Positions 28,458 to 36,687 of a stretch of 64,000 nt of DNA are shown piece after piece (within the stretch, counting starts at the first letter, position 1; each line of letters begins with the position of its first letter). Source of the DNA: Legionella longbeachae (GTDB taxonomy: Bacteria; Pseudomonadota; Gammaproteobacteria; Legionellales; Legionellaceae); NCBI RefSeq assembly GCF_004283175.1, contig NZ_RXNW01000007.1:1-64000 (forward strand), given 5' to 3'. The notes under the pieces were generated by a model. That model ran no database searches, was not told the DNA's origin, and was given only the letters and a program-made list of their open reading frames with translations. The position numbers were made by a program, and so were the translations under genes.

Positions 28458-29136
28458 CGATGTACCTGTAATAACCCTGGATGGACCAAGTGGCACTGGT
28501 AAAGGAACCTTATGTCAGTTGCTTGCAAAGCAACTGAAATGGAATATGCTTGATAGTGGCGCAATTTATCGTGTTTTAGCTTATGCAGCGAGAAAAAATA
28601 ATATTGCTTCCAACGACACAAAACAATTAGTAGGGCTCGCTCGTTCTCTTAACTTGAGGTTTGATTTTTGTGATGAATATGGCTCTCGAGCAATTCTTGA
28701 TAATGTGGATGTCAGTCGCGAAATTCGAAGTGAACAATGTGGCCAGGACGCATCTCAGATCGCGGCTATTCCTGAAGTAAGAGAGGCTTTGCTTGAACGC
28801 CAACGTAATTTTGCTCAACCCCCAGGTCTGGTGACAGATGGTAGGGATATGGGAACTGTAGTTTTTCCTAATGCTATTTTGAAAATATTTTTATATGCAA
28901 ATGCAGAAGAAAGAGCAAATAGACGATATTTACAGTTGAAAGAAAAAGGAATTAATGTTAGCCTCGCGCAGGTTGTAGAAGAATTGGCTACGCGTGATGT
29001 AAGGGATACTGCACGAACGCATGCGCCATTGAAGCCTGCGTCTGATGCAGTGCAAATTGATACAACCAGATTATCCATTGTACAAGTGTTCGATAATGTA
29101 TTAAACTTAATTAATGAACGTCTATATAGTGTTTAA
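28447..29136 (+). CDS. cmk: Cytidylate kinase
   Basis: 229 aa. It phosphorylates CMP and dCMP. P-loop [15 protein letters not shown] near residue 14, then [14 protein letters not shown] (nucleotide-binding motif), [14 protein letters not shown], and the lid [19 protein letters not shown]. The ATG at 28447 overlaps the aroA end by 11 bp; upstream TTG/ATA codons are not needed. The order aroA-cmk-rpsA is the classic gammaproteobacterial arrangement. Confidence 0.97.
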   Translation: MYNNDVPVITLDGPSGTGKGTLCQLLAKQLKWNMLDSGAIYRVLAYAARKNNIASNDTKQLVGLARSLNLRFDFCDEYGSRAILDNVDVSREIRSEQCGQDASQIAAIPEVREALLERQRNFAQPPGLVTDGRDMGTVVFPNAILKIFLYANAEERANRRYLQLKEKGINVSLAQVVEELATRDVRDTARTHAPLKPASDAVQIDTTRLSIVQVFDNVLNLINERLYSV

Positions 29137-29150
29137 GTGTTTGTTGGGGG

Positions 29151-29174
29151 AAAGATGAGTGGAGCTCATTCTTT
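29151..29174 (+). promoter_or_regulatory. Hairpin in the rpsA leader
   Basis: AAAG-ATGAG, loop TGGAG, CTCAT-(T)-CTTT, placed 28 bp before rpsA. S1 represses its own translation through leader structure in enteric bacteria; this hairpin could serve that, or weakly terminate the aroA-cmk transcript. Role inferred. Confidence 0.35.
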
Positions 29175-29201
29175 CATTATTTTACTAAAGAGTTTATAAA
29201 C

Positions 29202-30881
29202 ATGTCTGAAAGTTTCAAAGAATTGTTTGAGCAAAGTATTGCCGGCGCTCAATTTTATCCTGGTGCTATTATTAATGCCAAAGTTATTGGTATTGATAGT
29301 GATTATGTCATTTTAAATGCGGGTCTAAAATCTGAAGGTATTGTACCTAAAGAAGAGTTTTATGACAAAGATGGCGCATTGGAAGTAAATTTGGGTGATA
29401 CGGTTGAAGTAGCCTTGGATTCTGTGGAAGATGGCTATGGCGAAACAATCCTTTCAAGAGAAAAAGCAAAACGTCAGGAAGCTTGGCGTAAACTATCCAA
29501 ATCACATGAAAACAATGACACAGTTACTGGACTTATTTCTGGAAAGGTTAAGGGTGGTTTTACTGTTGAAATTGGTTCCATACGCGCATTCCTGCCTGGC
29601 TCATTAGTGGATGTCAGACCTGTAAGAGATCCTTCTTATCTTGAAGGCAAAGAGCTTGAATTCAAAGTAATTAAAATGGATTTAAAGCGTAATAATATTG
29701 TGGTATCACGTCGTGCGGTTGTTGAAGAAGAAAGCAGTGCCGATAGACAAGCATTACTTGAATCCTTACATGATGGTCAAGAACTGCATGGTATTGTTAA
29801 AAATCTTACCGACTATGGCGCATTTATTGATCTAGGTGGTATAGATGGTTTACTGCATATTACTGATATTTCTTGGAAACGTGTGAAGCATCCAAGTGAA
29901 GTATTATCCGTTGGCCAAGATATAAAAGTAAAAGTATTAAGTTTTGATAGCGAACGCAACCGTGTTTCTTTAGGTATGAAACAATTAGGAAATGATCCTT
30001 GGGTTGATCTCGTTGAACGTTATCCTATAGGTAAGAAACTACAAGGTAAAGTAACTAATATTACTGATTATGGTTGCTTCGTGGAAATTGAAGAAGGCGT
30101 TGAAGGCCTCGTTCATATGTCTGAAATGGATTGGACCAACAAGAACGTACATCCAAGTAAAGTAGTTGCACTGGGTGATGTTGTTGACGTTATGGTTCTT
30201 GAGATTGATGAAGAAAGACGTCGTATTTCTTTAGGTATGAAACAATGTGTTGGCAATCCTTGGCAACAATTTGCTGCAAGTTACAATAAAGGGCAGAAAG
30301 TAAGTGGCAAGATTCGTTCAATCACTGACTTCGGAATCTTTATTGGTTTAGATGGAGATATCGATGGCTTAGTTCATTTATCTGATATTTCTTGGACAAC
30401 TCCTGGTGAAGAAGCAGTAAAACAATACAAAAAAGGACAAGAGATTGAAGCAGTTATTTTAGCTATTGATCCTGAACGCGAGCGTATTTCTTTAGGAATT
30501 AAACAACTTGAAGGAGACAGCTTTGCAAGTTTTGTAGATGAGTACACTAAAGGTGCGATAGTTAAAGGTACTGTTACTGCTGTAGATCCAAAAACAGTTA
30601 CTGTAGCATTAGCTGACGATATTACAGGTACTATTCGCGTAAGTGAATTATCTGATGAGCGTGTTGATGATGCCACTACTGTTGTCAAAGAAGGTGATGA
30701 AATTGAAGCAAAAATCATAAATGTTGATCGTAAAAATCGCTCAATCACACTTTCAGTAAAAGCAAAAGACGCACAAGATGAAGCAGATGCCATTAAGAAG
30801 TACTCCAGAACCGAAGGTTCTTCAACTACTACTTTAGGTGATTTGCTCAAGGAAAAAATGGCCAGTAAAGAAAGTGAATAA
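29202..30881 (+). CDS. rpsA: 30S ribosomal protein S1
   Basis: 559 aa with six S1/OB repeats, the full proteobacterial form (E. coli 557). Domains 1-2 bind the ribosome and S2; domains 3-6 are mRNA-binding and highly alike, for example the repeated [40 protein letters not shown] and [20 protein letters not shown]1 unfolds and docks mRNA for initiation. A clean intrinsic terminator follows at 30902-30930, closing the gyrA-to-rpsA block. Confidence 0.98.
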   Translation: MSESFKELFEQSIAGAQFYPGAIINAKVIGIDSDYVILNAGLKSEGIVPKEEFYDKDGALEVNLGDTVEVALDSVEDGYGETILSREKAKRQEAWRKLSKSHENNDTVTGLISGKVKGGFTVEIGSIRAFLPGSLVDVRPVRDPSYLEGKELEFKVIKMDLKRNNIVVSRRAVVEEESSADRQALLESLHDGQELHGIVKNLTDYGAFIDLGGIDGLLHITDISWKRVKHPSEVLSVGQDIKVKVLSFDSERNRVSLGMKQLGNDPWVDLVERYPIGKKLQGKVTNITDYGCFVEIEEGVEGLVHMSEMDWTNKNVHPSKVVALGDVVDVMVLEIDEERRRISLGMKQCVGNPWQQFAASYNKGQKVSGKIRSITDFGIFIGLDGDIDGLVHLSDISWTTPGEEAVKQYKKGQEIEAVILAIDPERERISLGIKQLEGDSFASFVDEYTKGAIVKGTVTAVDPKTVTVALADDITGTIRVSELSDERVDDATTVVKEGDEIEAKIINVDRKNRSITLSVKAKDAQDEADAIKKYSRTEGSSTTTLGDLLKEKMASKESE

Positions 30882-30901
30882 TTTTTACTGCTAATGTGTT
30901 A

Positions 30902-30930
30902 AAAAGCGTAGATATATCTACGCTTTTTTT
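30902..30930 (+). terminator. Intrinsic terminator of rpsA
   Basis: AAAAGCGTAGAT pairs with ATCTACGCTTTT through a tight TA-rich loop and is followed by a run of T, 20 bp after the rpsA stop. Textbook rho-independent terminator. Confidence 0.92.
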
Positions 30931-30936
30931 GTTTTG

Positions 30937-30971
30937 TTAACCTGGGTGAAATGAGGTGTAGTCCAGGTTAA
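30937..30971. repeat. Short inverted repeat after the rpsA terminator
   Basis: Perfect 9-bp arms TTAACCTGG (30937-30945) and CCAGGTTAA (30963-30971) with a 17-bp spacer, in the 240-bp gap before lapA. Could be an operator or a dispersed extragenic palindrome. No gene is visible in the rest of the gap (30972-31210). Confidence 0.45.
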
Positions 30972-31210
30972 TATAGCTATTATTTCCTAGAGGGTTCATG
31001 GGGTCTTACCCTGAGTCTTCTATACAATTTGCCGAAAAGCTATGTTTGATACATTTTGAATGAAAATGAGTCTCAAAAGCGCAGCATAAAGTGTTATGCG
31101 GGCATTTTTGAAAATTATTTTCGTCCAACCTGAACTCAAATCTGACTTTTCCCAAAGATTTTTGACTAAGTGACAGGGTTTTACCCATGCTACAAAAAAG
31201 GAAGACTTCA

Positions 31211-31501
31211 ATGCGCATATTAATGCTAGTTATTTATATTCTTCTTATTGTTATTGGTGTTAGCTTTGCTGCCTTAAATGCGACATCGGTAGATGTTAAT
31301 TTTTATTTTGAAACACTATCAATGCCTATTTCTGTTTTGATGACGATTATGTTGGGGATTGGTGTTTTAATAGGCTTTATATTTTTTATAGCACGCTATT
31401 GGCGCTTAAAAGCAGAGTGTCATAGACTCAAAAATCAATTAAAATTAACCGAAAAAGAAATTAAGAACTTACGTTCAATCCCATTGCAAGATCAACACTA
31501 G
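31211..31501 (+). CDS. lapA: Lipopolysaccharide assembly protein A
   Basis: 96-aa inner-membrane protein of the LapA (YciS) family. Two membrane helices (residues about 3-21 and 41-64) flank NATSVDVNFYFETLSMPISVLM, the conserved loop, and a coiled basic tail follows (RLKAECHRLKNQLKLTEKEIKNL). I chose the ATG at 31211 with AAGGA upstream rather than 31187. It precedes lapB, its known partner in regulating LpxC turnover and LPS assembly. Confidence 0.9.
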   Translation: MRILMLVIYILLIVIGVSFAALNATSVDVNFYFETLSMPISVLMTIMLGIGVLIGFIFFIARYWRLKAECHRLKNQLKLTEKEIKNLRSIPLQDQH

Positions 31502-31542
31502 TTTTATTATTATAAATATAACATGCACAGAGGAGGGTAATA

Positions 31543-32712
31543 ATGATAGATTTATGGCCATTACTATTGCCTGCTGCTGCATGGTCCGGTTGGTGGATGG
31601 CAAATCGTAGTAAATCTAAAGATATTCCAAACCTTGCTAATCGCTTATCTCGTGAATATGTTGTAGGGCTTAACTATCTATTAAATGAGCAATCTGATAA
31701 GGCTGTTGATATATTTATTAAGTTATTAGAAGTAGACAGTGATACGGTTGAAACCCATCTTGCTTTAGGAAGTTTATTTAGACGTCGAGGGGAAGTTGAT
31801 AGGGCTATTCGTATTCATCAAAATTTAATCGCTAGACCTCAATTAAGTCTGGTACAAAAAAAAGAGTCTTTAATGGCTTTAGGCCAAGATTATATGAGTG
31901 CGGGCTTATTCGATAGGGCAGAACGAATTTTTTTAGAGGTGGTTGAATTAGGTGGTTCAAAAGAAACCAGTAGCCTACATGGTTTGTTGGCAATTTATCA
32001 ACAAGAGAAAGCTTGGGAAAAGGCATTAGATGTAATTAAAAAATTAGAAATTACAACAGGCACAAGTTTTCATCACCAAGCGGCCCATTATTACTGTGAG
32101 ATGGCAGGCCAGGCATTAAAAACTAACTCTTTAGATAAGGCTGCTTATTGCATCAAACAAGCAATTAATGTTGATGCAGCCTCTGTTCGTGCGAGTTTAA
32201 TGCATGCAAGCTTGGAAATGAAAGAGGGACGTTACAAACAAGCAATCCGCTCATTAAAAAAAGTTCCTCAACAAGACGCTGACTTTTTAACAGAGATTAT
32301 TGAACCTTTAGTTTTATGCCATAAAAAATTAGATAGCATGGATGAATGCATCAAATATCTTGAGCAAACTTTAGCAGATAATCCTAGGGCTTCAGTAATT
32401 TTTGTTATAGCGGAATATTTAAAACAACAAAAAAATATGGATGCAGCAATAGATTTTGTGGCTGATAATTTGAGTAAACATCCATCTATACGTGGTTTGA
32501 ATCAATTAATATATTGGCATCTTGAGTCTGCTCATGGAAAAGTACGCGACAAATTACAAATGCTTTATGATATAACTAGTAAATTTTTAGACAATAAGCC
32601 AGTATATCGATGTATACACTGTGGGTTTGGTGGAAAACATTTACATTGGCATTGCCCTAGTTGTAAAAACTGGGGAAGAATGAAGCCAGTTCATGGCTTG
32701 GAAGGGTATTAA
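31543..32712 (+). CDS. lapB: Lipopolysaccharide assembly protein B
   Basis: 389 aa. An N-terminal membrane anchor (LWPLLLPAAAWSGWWMA) faces TPR repeats through about residue 350, and ends in a rubredoxin-type zinc knuckle, CIHCGFGGKHLHWHCPSCKNWG. This is the exact LapB/YciM layout, which recruits LpxC to FtsH for degradation and thus limits LPS synthesis. GAGGAGG precedes the ATG. It lies 41 bp after lapA; the order lapA-lapB-(aminotransferase)-pyrF resembles E. coli lapA-lapB-pyrF with one insertion. Confidence 0.95.
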   Translation: MIDLWPLLLPAAAWSGWWMANRSKSKDIPNLANRLSREYVVGLNYLLNEQSDKAVDIFIKLLEVDSDTVETHLALGSLFRRRGEVDRAIRIHQNLIARPQLSLVQKKESLMALGQDYMSAGLFDRAERIFLEVVELGGSKETSSLHGLLAIYQQEKAWEKALDVIKKLEITTGTSFHHQAAHYYCEMAGQALKTNSLDKAAYCIKQAINVDAASVRASLMHASLEMKEGRYKQAIRSLKKVPQQDADFLTEIIEPLVLCHKKLDSMDECIKYLEQTLADNPRASVIFVIAEYLKQQKNMDAAIDFVADNLSKHPSIRGLNQLIYWHLESAHGKVRDKLQMLYDITSKFLDNKPVYRCIHCGFGGKHLHWHCPSCKNWGRMKPVHGLEGY

Positions 32713-32730
32713 CTATTTTTAAAAGAGACT

Positions 32731-33849
32731 ATGATGCAATTTATCGATTTAAAAAAACAATATTCAATAATTGAACACGATATTTTAAACAGCATAAGAA
32801 ATGTTTTGAACCATGGCCAATACATTATGGGGCCCGAAGTAGCTCAGCTTGAAAAGCAATTGGCTGAATTTGTCGGAGTGAAACATGTTATTGTTAATTC
32901 AAGTGGGACTGATGCATTGTTAATGGCGCTTATGGCTTTGGAAATCCAGCCTGAAGATGAAGTCATTACTACGCCTTTTAGTTTTTTTGCGACCACAGAA
33001 GTGATCAGTTTATGTCAGGCTAAGCCAGTTTTCGTGGATATTGACCCACTTACTTATAATATGGATCCTAATCAATTAGAAAGTGCCATTACCAATAAAA
33101 CTAAGGCAATAATGCCCGTGGGTTTATATGGTCAATGTGCTGAGCATGATGAAATTAATGCTATCGCTGAAAAATACGGCATTCCCGTAATTGAAGATGC
33201 TGCCCAAAGTTTTGGTGCAACATATAAAGGGCGGTACTCTTGCGCTTTATCTACAATTGGATGCACAAGCTTTTTCCCATCTAAGCCTTTAGGAGGCTAT
33301 GGAGATTCAGGTGCATGCTTTACTAATGATGATGAATTAGCGCAAAAACTTATTGAAATACGGATTCATGGCCAAAACGCACGCTATTGCCATAATCGTA
33401 TTGGCATTAATGGGCGAATGGATACGATTCAGGCTGCGGTTCTAATTGAAAAAATGAAACTTTTCCCTGATGAAATTATTATGCGTCAAAGAGTGGCTAA
33501 AGCATATGATCAAATGTTATCACCTTTAGTAAAAATACCATTTATTCATAGTTATAATACAAGTGTATATGCACAATATACCATTGAAGTAAGTAATCGA
33601 GATGCTTTTCAAAATGCAATGCAAGAATTAGGAGTTCCTACGGCAGTACATTACCCTGTCCCTTTGCATCAGCAAACCGCCATGGGTTATTTAGGTTATA
33701 AAATAGGTGATTTTCCTCATGCAGAGCAAGCAAGTCGCCGTGTTATTAGCTTACCTATGCATCCTTATCTGCAAGAAGCAGAACAAAGCAAAGTAGTTGC
33801 AGCAGTTAAAAAGGCTCTCACATTACACGAAGAAGAGGTAATGGCATAA
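32731..33849 (+). CDS. DegT/DnrJ/EryC1 family sugar aminotransferase
   Basis: 372-aa PLP enzyme of the nucleotide-sugar aminotransferase family, related to WbpE/WlbC-type enzymes that aminate 3-keto sugars for LPS or capsule. Key parts: NSSGTDALLMALMAL (PLP phosphate site), IEDAAQSFGATYKG (Asp), FFPSKPLGGYGDSGA (Schiff-base Lys), IHGQNARYCHNRIGINGRMD. It is inserted between lapB and pyrF, 18 bp after lapB and 1 bp before pyrF, so it is part of the operon. No other sugar-biosynthesis genes are nearby; the product is not deducible. Confidence 0.9.
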   Translation: MMQFIDLKKQYSIIEHDILNSIRNVLNHGQYIMGPEVAQLEKQLAEFVGVKHVIVNSSGTDALLMALMALEIQPEDEVITTPFSFFATTEVISLCQAKPVFVDIDPLTYNMDPNQLESAITNKTKAIMPVGLYGQCAEHDEINAIAEKYGIPVIEDAAQSFGATYKGRYSCALSTIGCTSFFPSKPLGGYGDSGACFTNDDELAQKLIEIRIHGQNARYCHNRIGINGRMDTIQAAVLIEKMKLFPDEIIMRQRVAKAYDQMLSPLVKIPFIHSYNTSVYAQYTIEVSNRDAFQNAMQELGVPTAVHYPVPLHQQTAMGYLGYKIGDFPHAEQASRRVISLPMHPYLQEAEQSKVVAAVKKALTLHEEEVMA

Positions 33850-33850
33850 A

Positions 33851-34543
33851 ATGTCATCTAAATTAATTGTTGCATTAGATTTTCATACTGAGGATGAGGC
33901 TTTAAGTTTAATAGAAAAACTCGATCCTCAACAATGTGCCTTGAAAGTAGGAAATGAACTTTTTACTTTATTTGGAACTCAATTTGTAAAGCGGTTGATC
34001 CTAAGGCAATTTAAAGTTTTTTTAGATTTAAAATTTCATGACATTCCTAACACTGTTTCACAGGCATGCAAAGCTGCTGCTGATCTAGGTGTTTGGATGA
34101 TGAATGTACACGCAGCTGGTGGTGCAAGCATGATGCACGCGGCAAGGGATGCAATTGAGTCTTATGGTGCCGCTAGACCTTTACTGATTGCAGTAACTGT
34201 TCTTACTAGTTTTAATCAAAATGAATTGAGTGCCATAGGTATAAATATACCCATAATAGAACAGGTAAAAAAATTAGCGGTTCTGGCAAAAGAATCAGGC
34301 TTGGATGGTGTTGTTTGTTCTGCCCAAGAGGTAAAAGTCATAAAAAGTATCTGTGGGACTCAATTTTTAACGGTTACACCAGGTATACGATTAGAAACAA
34401 GCCCAAAAGATGATCAATCGAGAGTTATGACACCAAAGCAAGCCATGGAGACTGGTAGTAATTATTTAGTAATTGGTCGTCCAATAACAAAAGCATCAGA
34501 TCCTCAAAGGGTTATTTCTGAAATTATAAAAGATATAACTTAA
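33851..34543 (+). CDS. pyrF: Orotidine 5'-phosphate decarboxylase
   Basis: 230 aa. The last step to UMP. The catalytic tetrad appears in LIVALDFHT and FLDLKFHDIPNTVSQA (Asp-Lys and following Asp); the phosphate-binding end is TPGIRL and YLVIGRPITKASDP. Normal length for the bacterial enzyme. It starts directly after the aminotransferase stop and ends the lapA-pyrF operon. Confidence 0.97.
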   Translation: MSSKLIVALDFHTEDEALSLIEKLDPQQCALKVGNELFTLFGTQFVKRLILRQFKVFLDLKFHDIPNTVSQACKAAADLGVWMMNVHAAGGASMMHAARDAIESYGAARPLLIAVTVLTSFNQNELSAIGINIPIIEQVKKLAVLAKESGLDGVVCSAQEVKVIKSICGTQFLTVTPGIRLETSPKDDQSRVMTPKQAMETGSNYLVIGRPITKASDPQRVISEIIKDIT

Positions 34544-34801
34544 CTTTTTAATTGGTGAGTTTTGCTAAATCTTAAAGTGTTTTAGATAGCAATGATATGT
34601 ATTTCTTATCTGTTCATAAATAATGACGAGATGGTGATCGTTCTGCATGCCAGCCCAAACCTGGCTAATATTGCAGGTAAAATTCTCCTCTAGAGAGGGA
34701 ATTAGTAGCAAGTCCTTTTAATCTCCTAAAAAATTCTTCAACCTTTTACAATTGTATTTTGATGCACAGTAATTTCAATAGGCATTATCCTGAATTTTTA
34801 A

Positions 34802-35077
34802 AAAGTAGGTGTAACTGAAGACAGATCTGTTGTTTACCCTATTGCCTCAAAGAATTTAAGAGGCGACTTTTTGATAAATGGCACCAATAAATTAGACACT
34901 GCCAAACGATTTTTTAGACATTGGCGAGTAACACTCGCCATGCGAGGGTAAATTTCTGATAAGTTATGAAAACAAGTCAAAGAGCTGTTAGATGATTATA
35001 CTTCTTCAAAAATTGACACTCCTTTGGGGAATAGCCCAATCCAAATCAAGAAAAAATTACTTCATGCTTTGAATTAA
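34802..35077 (+). pseudogene. Relic of a coding region with in-frame stops
   Basis: One plus-strand frame reads as protein-like sequence (EDRSVVYPIASKNLRGDFLI, NGTNKLDTAKRFFRHWRV, then KQVKELLDDYTSSK and TPLGNSPIQIKKKLLHALN) to a stop at 35075, but is interrupted by TAA at 34949 and TGA at 34967. A further protein-like stretch in another frame ends at about 35223 (SLEKNDTEDNVSSVTNRFNM). It looks like a decayed gene. Family not recognised. Confidence 0.45.
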
Positions 35078-35409
35078 GAAGTAATGAACAAATTAAAAAA
35101 TTCATTTTTTATTAATGGCGATATTTATTAATATTCAGTATCGATGCGCAATCATTGGAAAAAAATGATACTGAAGATAATGTATCAAGTGTAACGAATC
35201 GGTTTAATATGGCTGATATTTGAGCAATTCGTCTTATGGGTTATATAAAATAAAGTTTTATTGCCATGAATAACAACTGTAGCAATTTTTGCTGAAAGTC
35301 GTAGGAGAGCAAATCACTTCTTTTGCCCATGAATGAAACAGTTAAAGACACGGTTTGATATTGTGCTGAGCCTCGAGTTTTATTTCGGGGTGTCGTTCTA
35401 TAAATTCAT

Positions 35410-36427
35410 CTAGAATGCTGAGAAAAGCTTTTCGGAGTCTAGGGGCACTTTTGACGAGTATTCAATTTCATAGCCCAATGCCTTTAAAGGTTCCACAAAA
35501 TCAATTACGTCTACAACCAAAATCGTAGTTAAGAAGTTATCTTCTCCATTCTTTTCTAACTCGATTAAATTATCGTCACCTTTCTCACAAGGAAGAGTGG
35601 TTCTCTCTTTAATTAAATCTATTACAGATTGATTTTGATCTGGTGAATAATCCAACTCATGAACTAGTATAAATAATAGAAATAAATCTTTTTTAAACGA
35701 GAGATCATCAATCTAATTTAAATTCTTTTGTGCTATTAATTTATTATATAGTTCCTTATATTGAGCAAAAGCATGAGGAGCTTTTTATTTTAATTCTAAT
35801 ACTCTTAGATAAGCATGCCCATAGTCATGTTGGGTAGAATGGAACGAGCTATTTTTGAACAAGCCTGCATGAACAGGATAGGGAGACGAACTAAAACCAA
35901 CTGGAAAATAATCGTTCAATTAAGTTATTCATCTCCTCACGTAATCTTTTAATATTAATCACATCGTTAGATGCTAATGCTTCCTCAAATTGTAGATAGA
36001 TGAGTATGCTACTCATTTTTTTGTCATACATTAACATTTTCTGTTTTTCTTTTTCGTAAGTAAGCGATATTAAATCAATTACTCGATTTTTTTTATTTAC
36101 AGAAGATTGAAAGAATGTAGGATAAAAATTTGGGAGTTTAGCTGTTTTAATAACATCATCTTTGTGGCTCATAACTAAATCAACTTGATTAAGCAATGGC
36201 TAAATGTATCGCAAATAGCTTAAACTAAAATTAACTTGCTAAGAAATAATGGGGTCACGGATTAGCTCAATATTGCTGTTGCAGAAGGAGGGAAGCGGGC
36301 ATGGGAGAAAATTAGGGATTTTAAAAAAGAGTTTGCAGTAACTCCGAGGTAATCGTACTGTAAAAATTACACTATATTTTTTCAATATAGAGGTCTGAGA
36401 TCCATTCAAATTGGTAATTTTTACCAC
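35410..36427 (-). pseudogene. Decayed gene with one frameshift and several stops
   Basis: A minus-strand frame from 36196 to about 35910 (VMSHKDDVIKTAKLPNFYPT and following, to RLREEMNNLIERL) shifts near 35910 into a second frame (NDYFPVGFSSSPYPVHAGLF, HSTQHDYGHAYLRVLELK), which continues through TAA at 35785 and TAG at 35713 into HELDYSPDQNQSVIDLIKER and ends at 35410. The first frame also continues upstream to 36427 across two TAG codons (36239, 36200). Continuity across the stops argues for one inactivated gene. The histidine-rich HSTQHDYGH part hints at a metal-binding catalytic site, but I cannot name the family. Confidence 0.6.
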
Positions 36428-36591
36428 AGGGATACGTTAGAGACATGTGCTTATCAAAAGCAGGGTTGATTTGTGTTTCATAGTGAACGATTTTTAATCC
36501 TGTCAATAATTTATTTTTACTATTTAATTTCTGAGTAATTTGTGTTAATTATATTTGTGATGGATAAAAAAATAAAAACAATGCTCATAAA

Positions 36592-36619
36592 TTGACATAA
36601 AATATAGGCAACTAAGAAT
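36592..36619 (+). promoter_or_regulatory. Putative promoter of vpdC
   Basis: Perfect TTGACA (36592-36597), 16-bp spacer, AAGAAT (36614-36619), about 70 bp before the vpdC ATG. I saw no clear PmrA or CpxR box nearby. Confidence 0.5.
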
Positions 36620-36687
36620 AGGTGGGCTCGAGATAAATAAAGCAAAACTTTCAAAATTTATGGATTATCATAACTTAAGGATAAGTA

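Noticed and set aside
30374-30850. 158-codon minus-strand frame inside rpsA
   Set aside because: Antisense to a highly conserved S1 gene, low-complexity Ser-rich product, no ribosome site.
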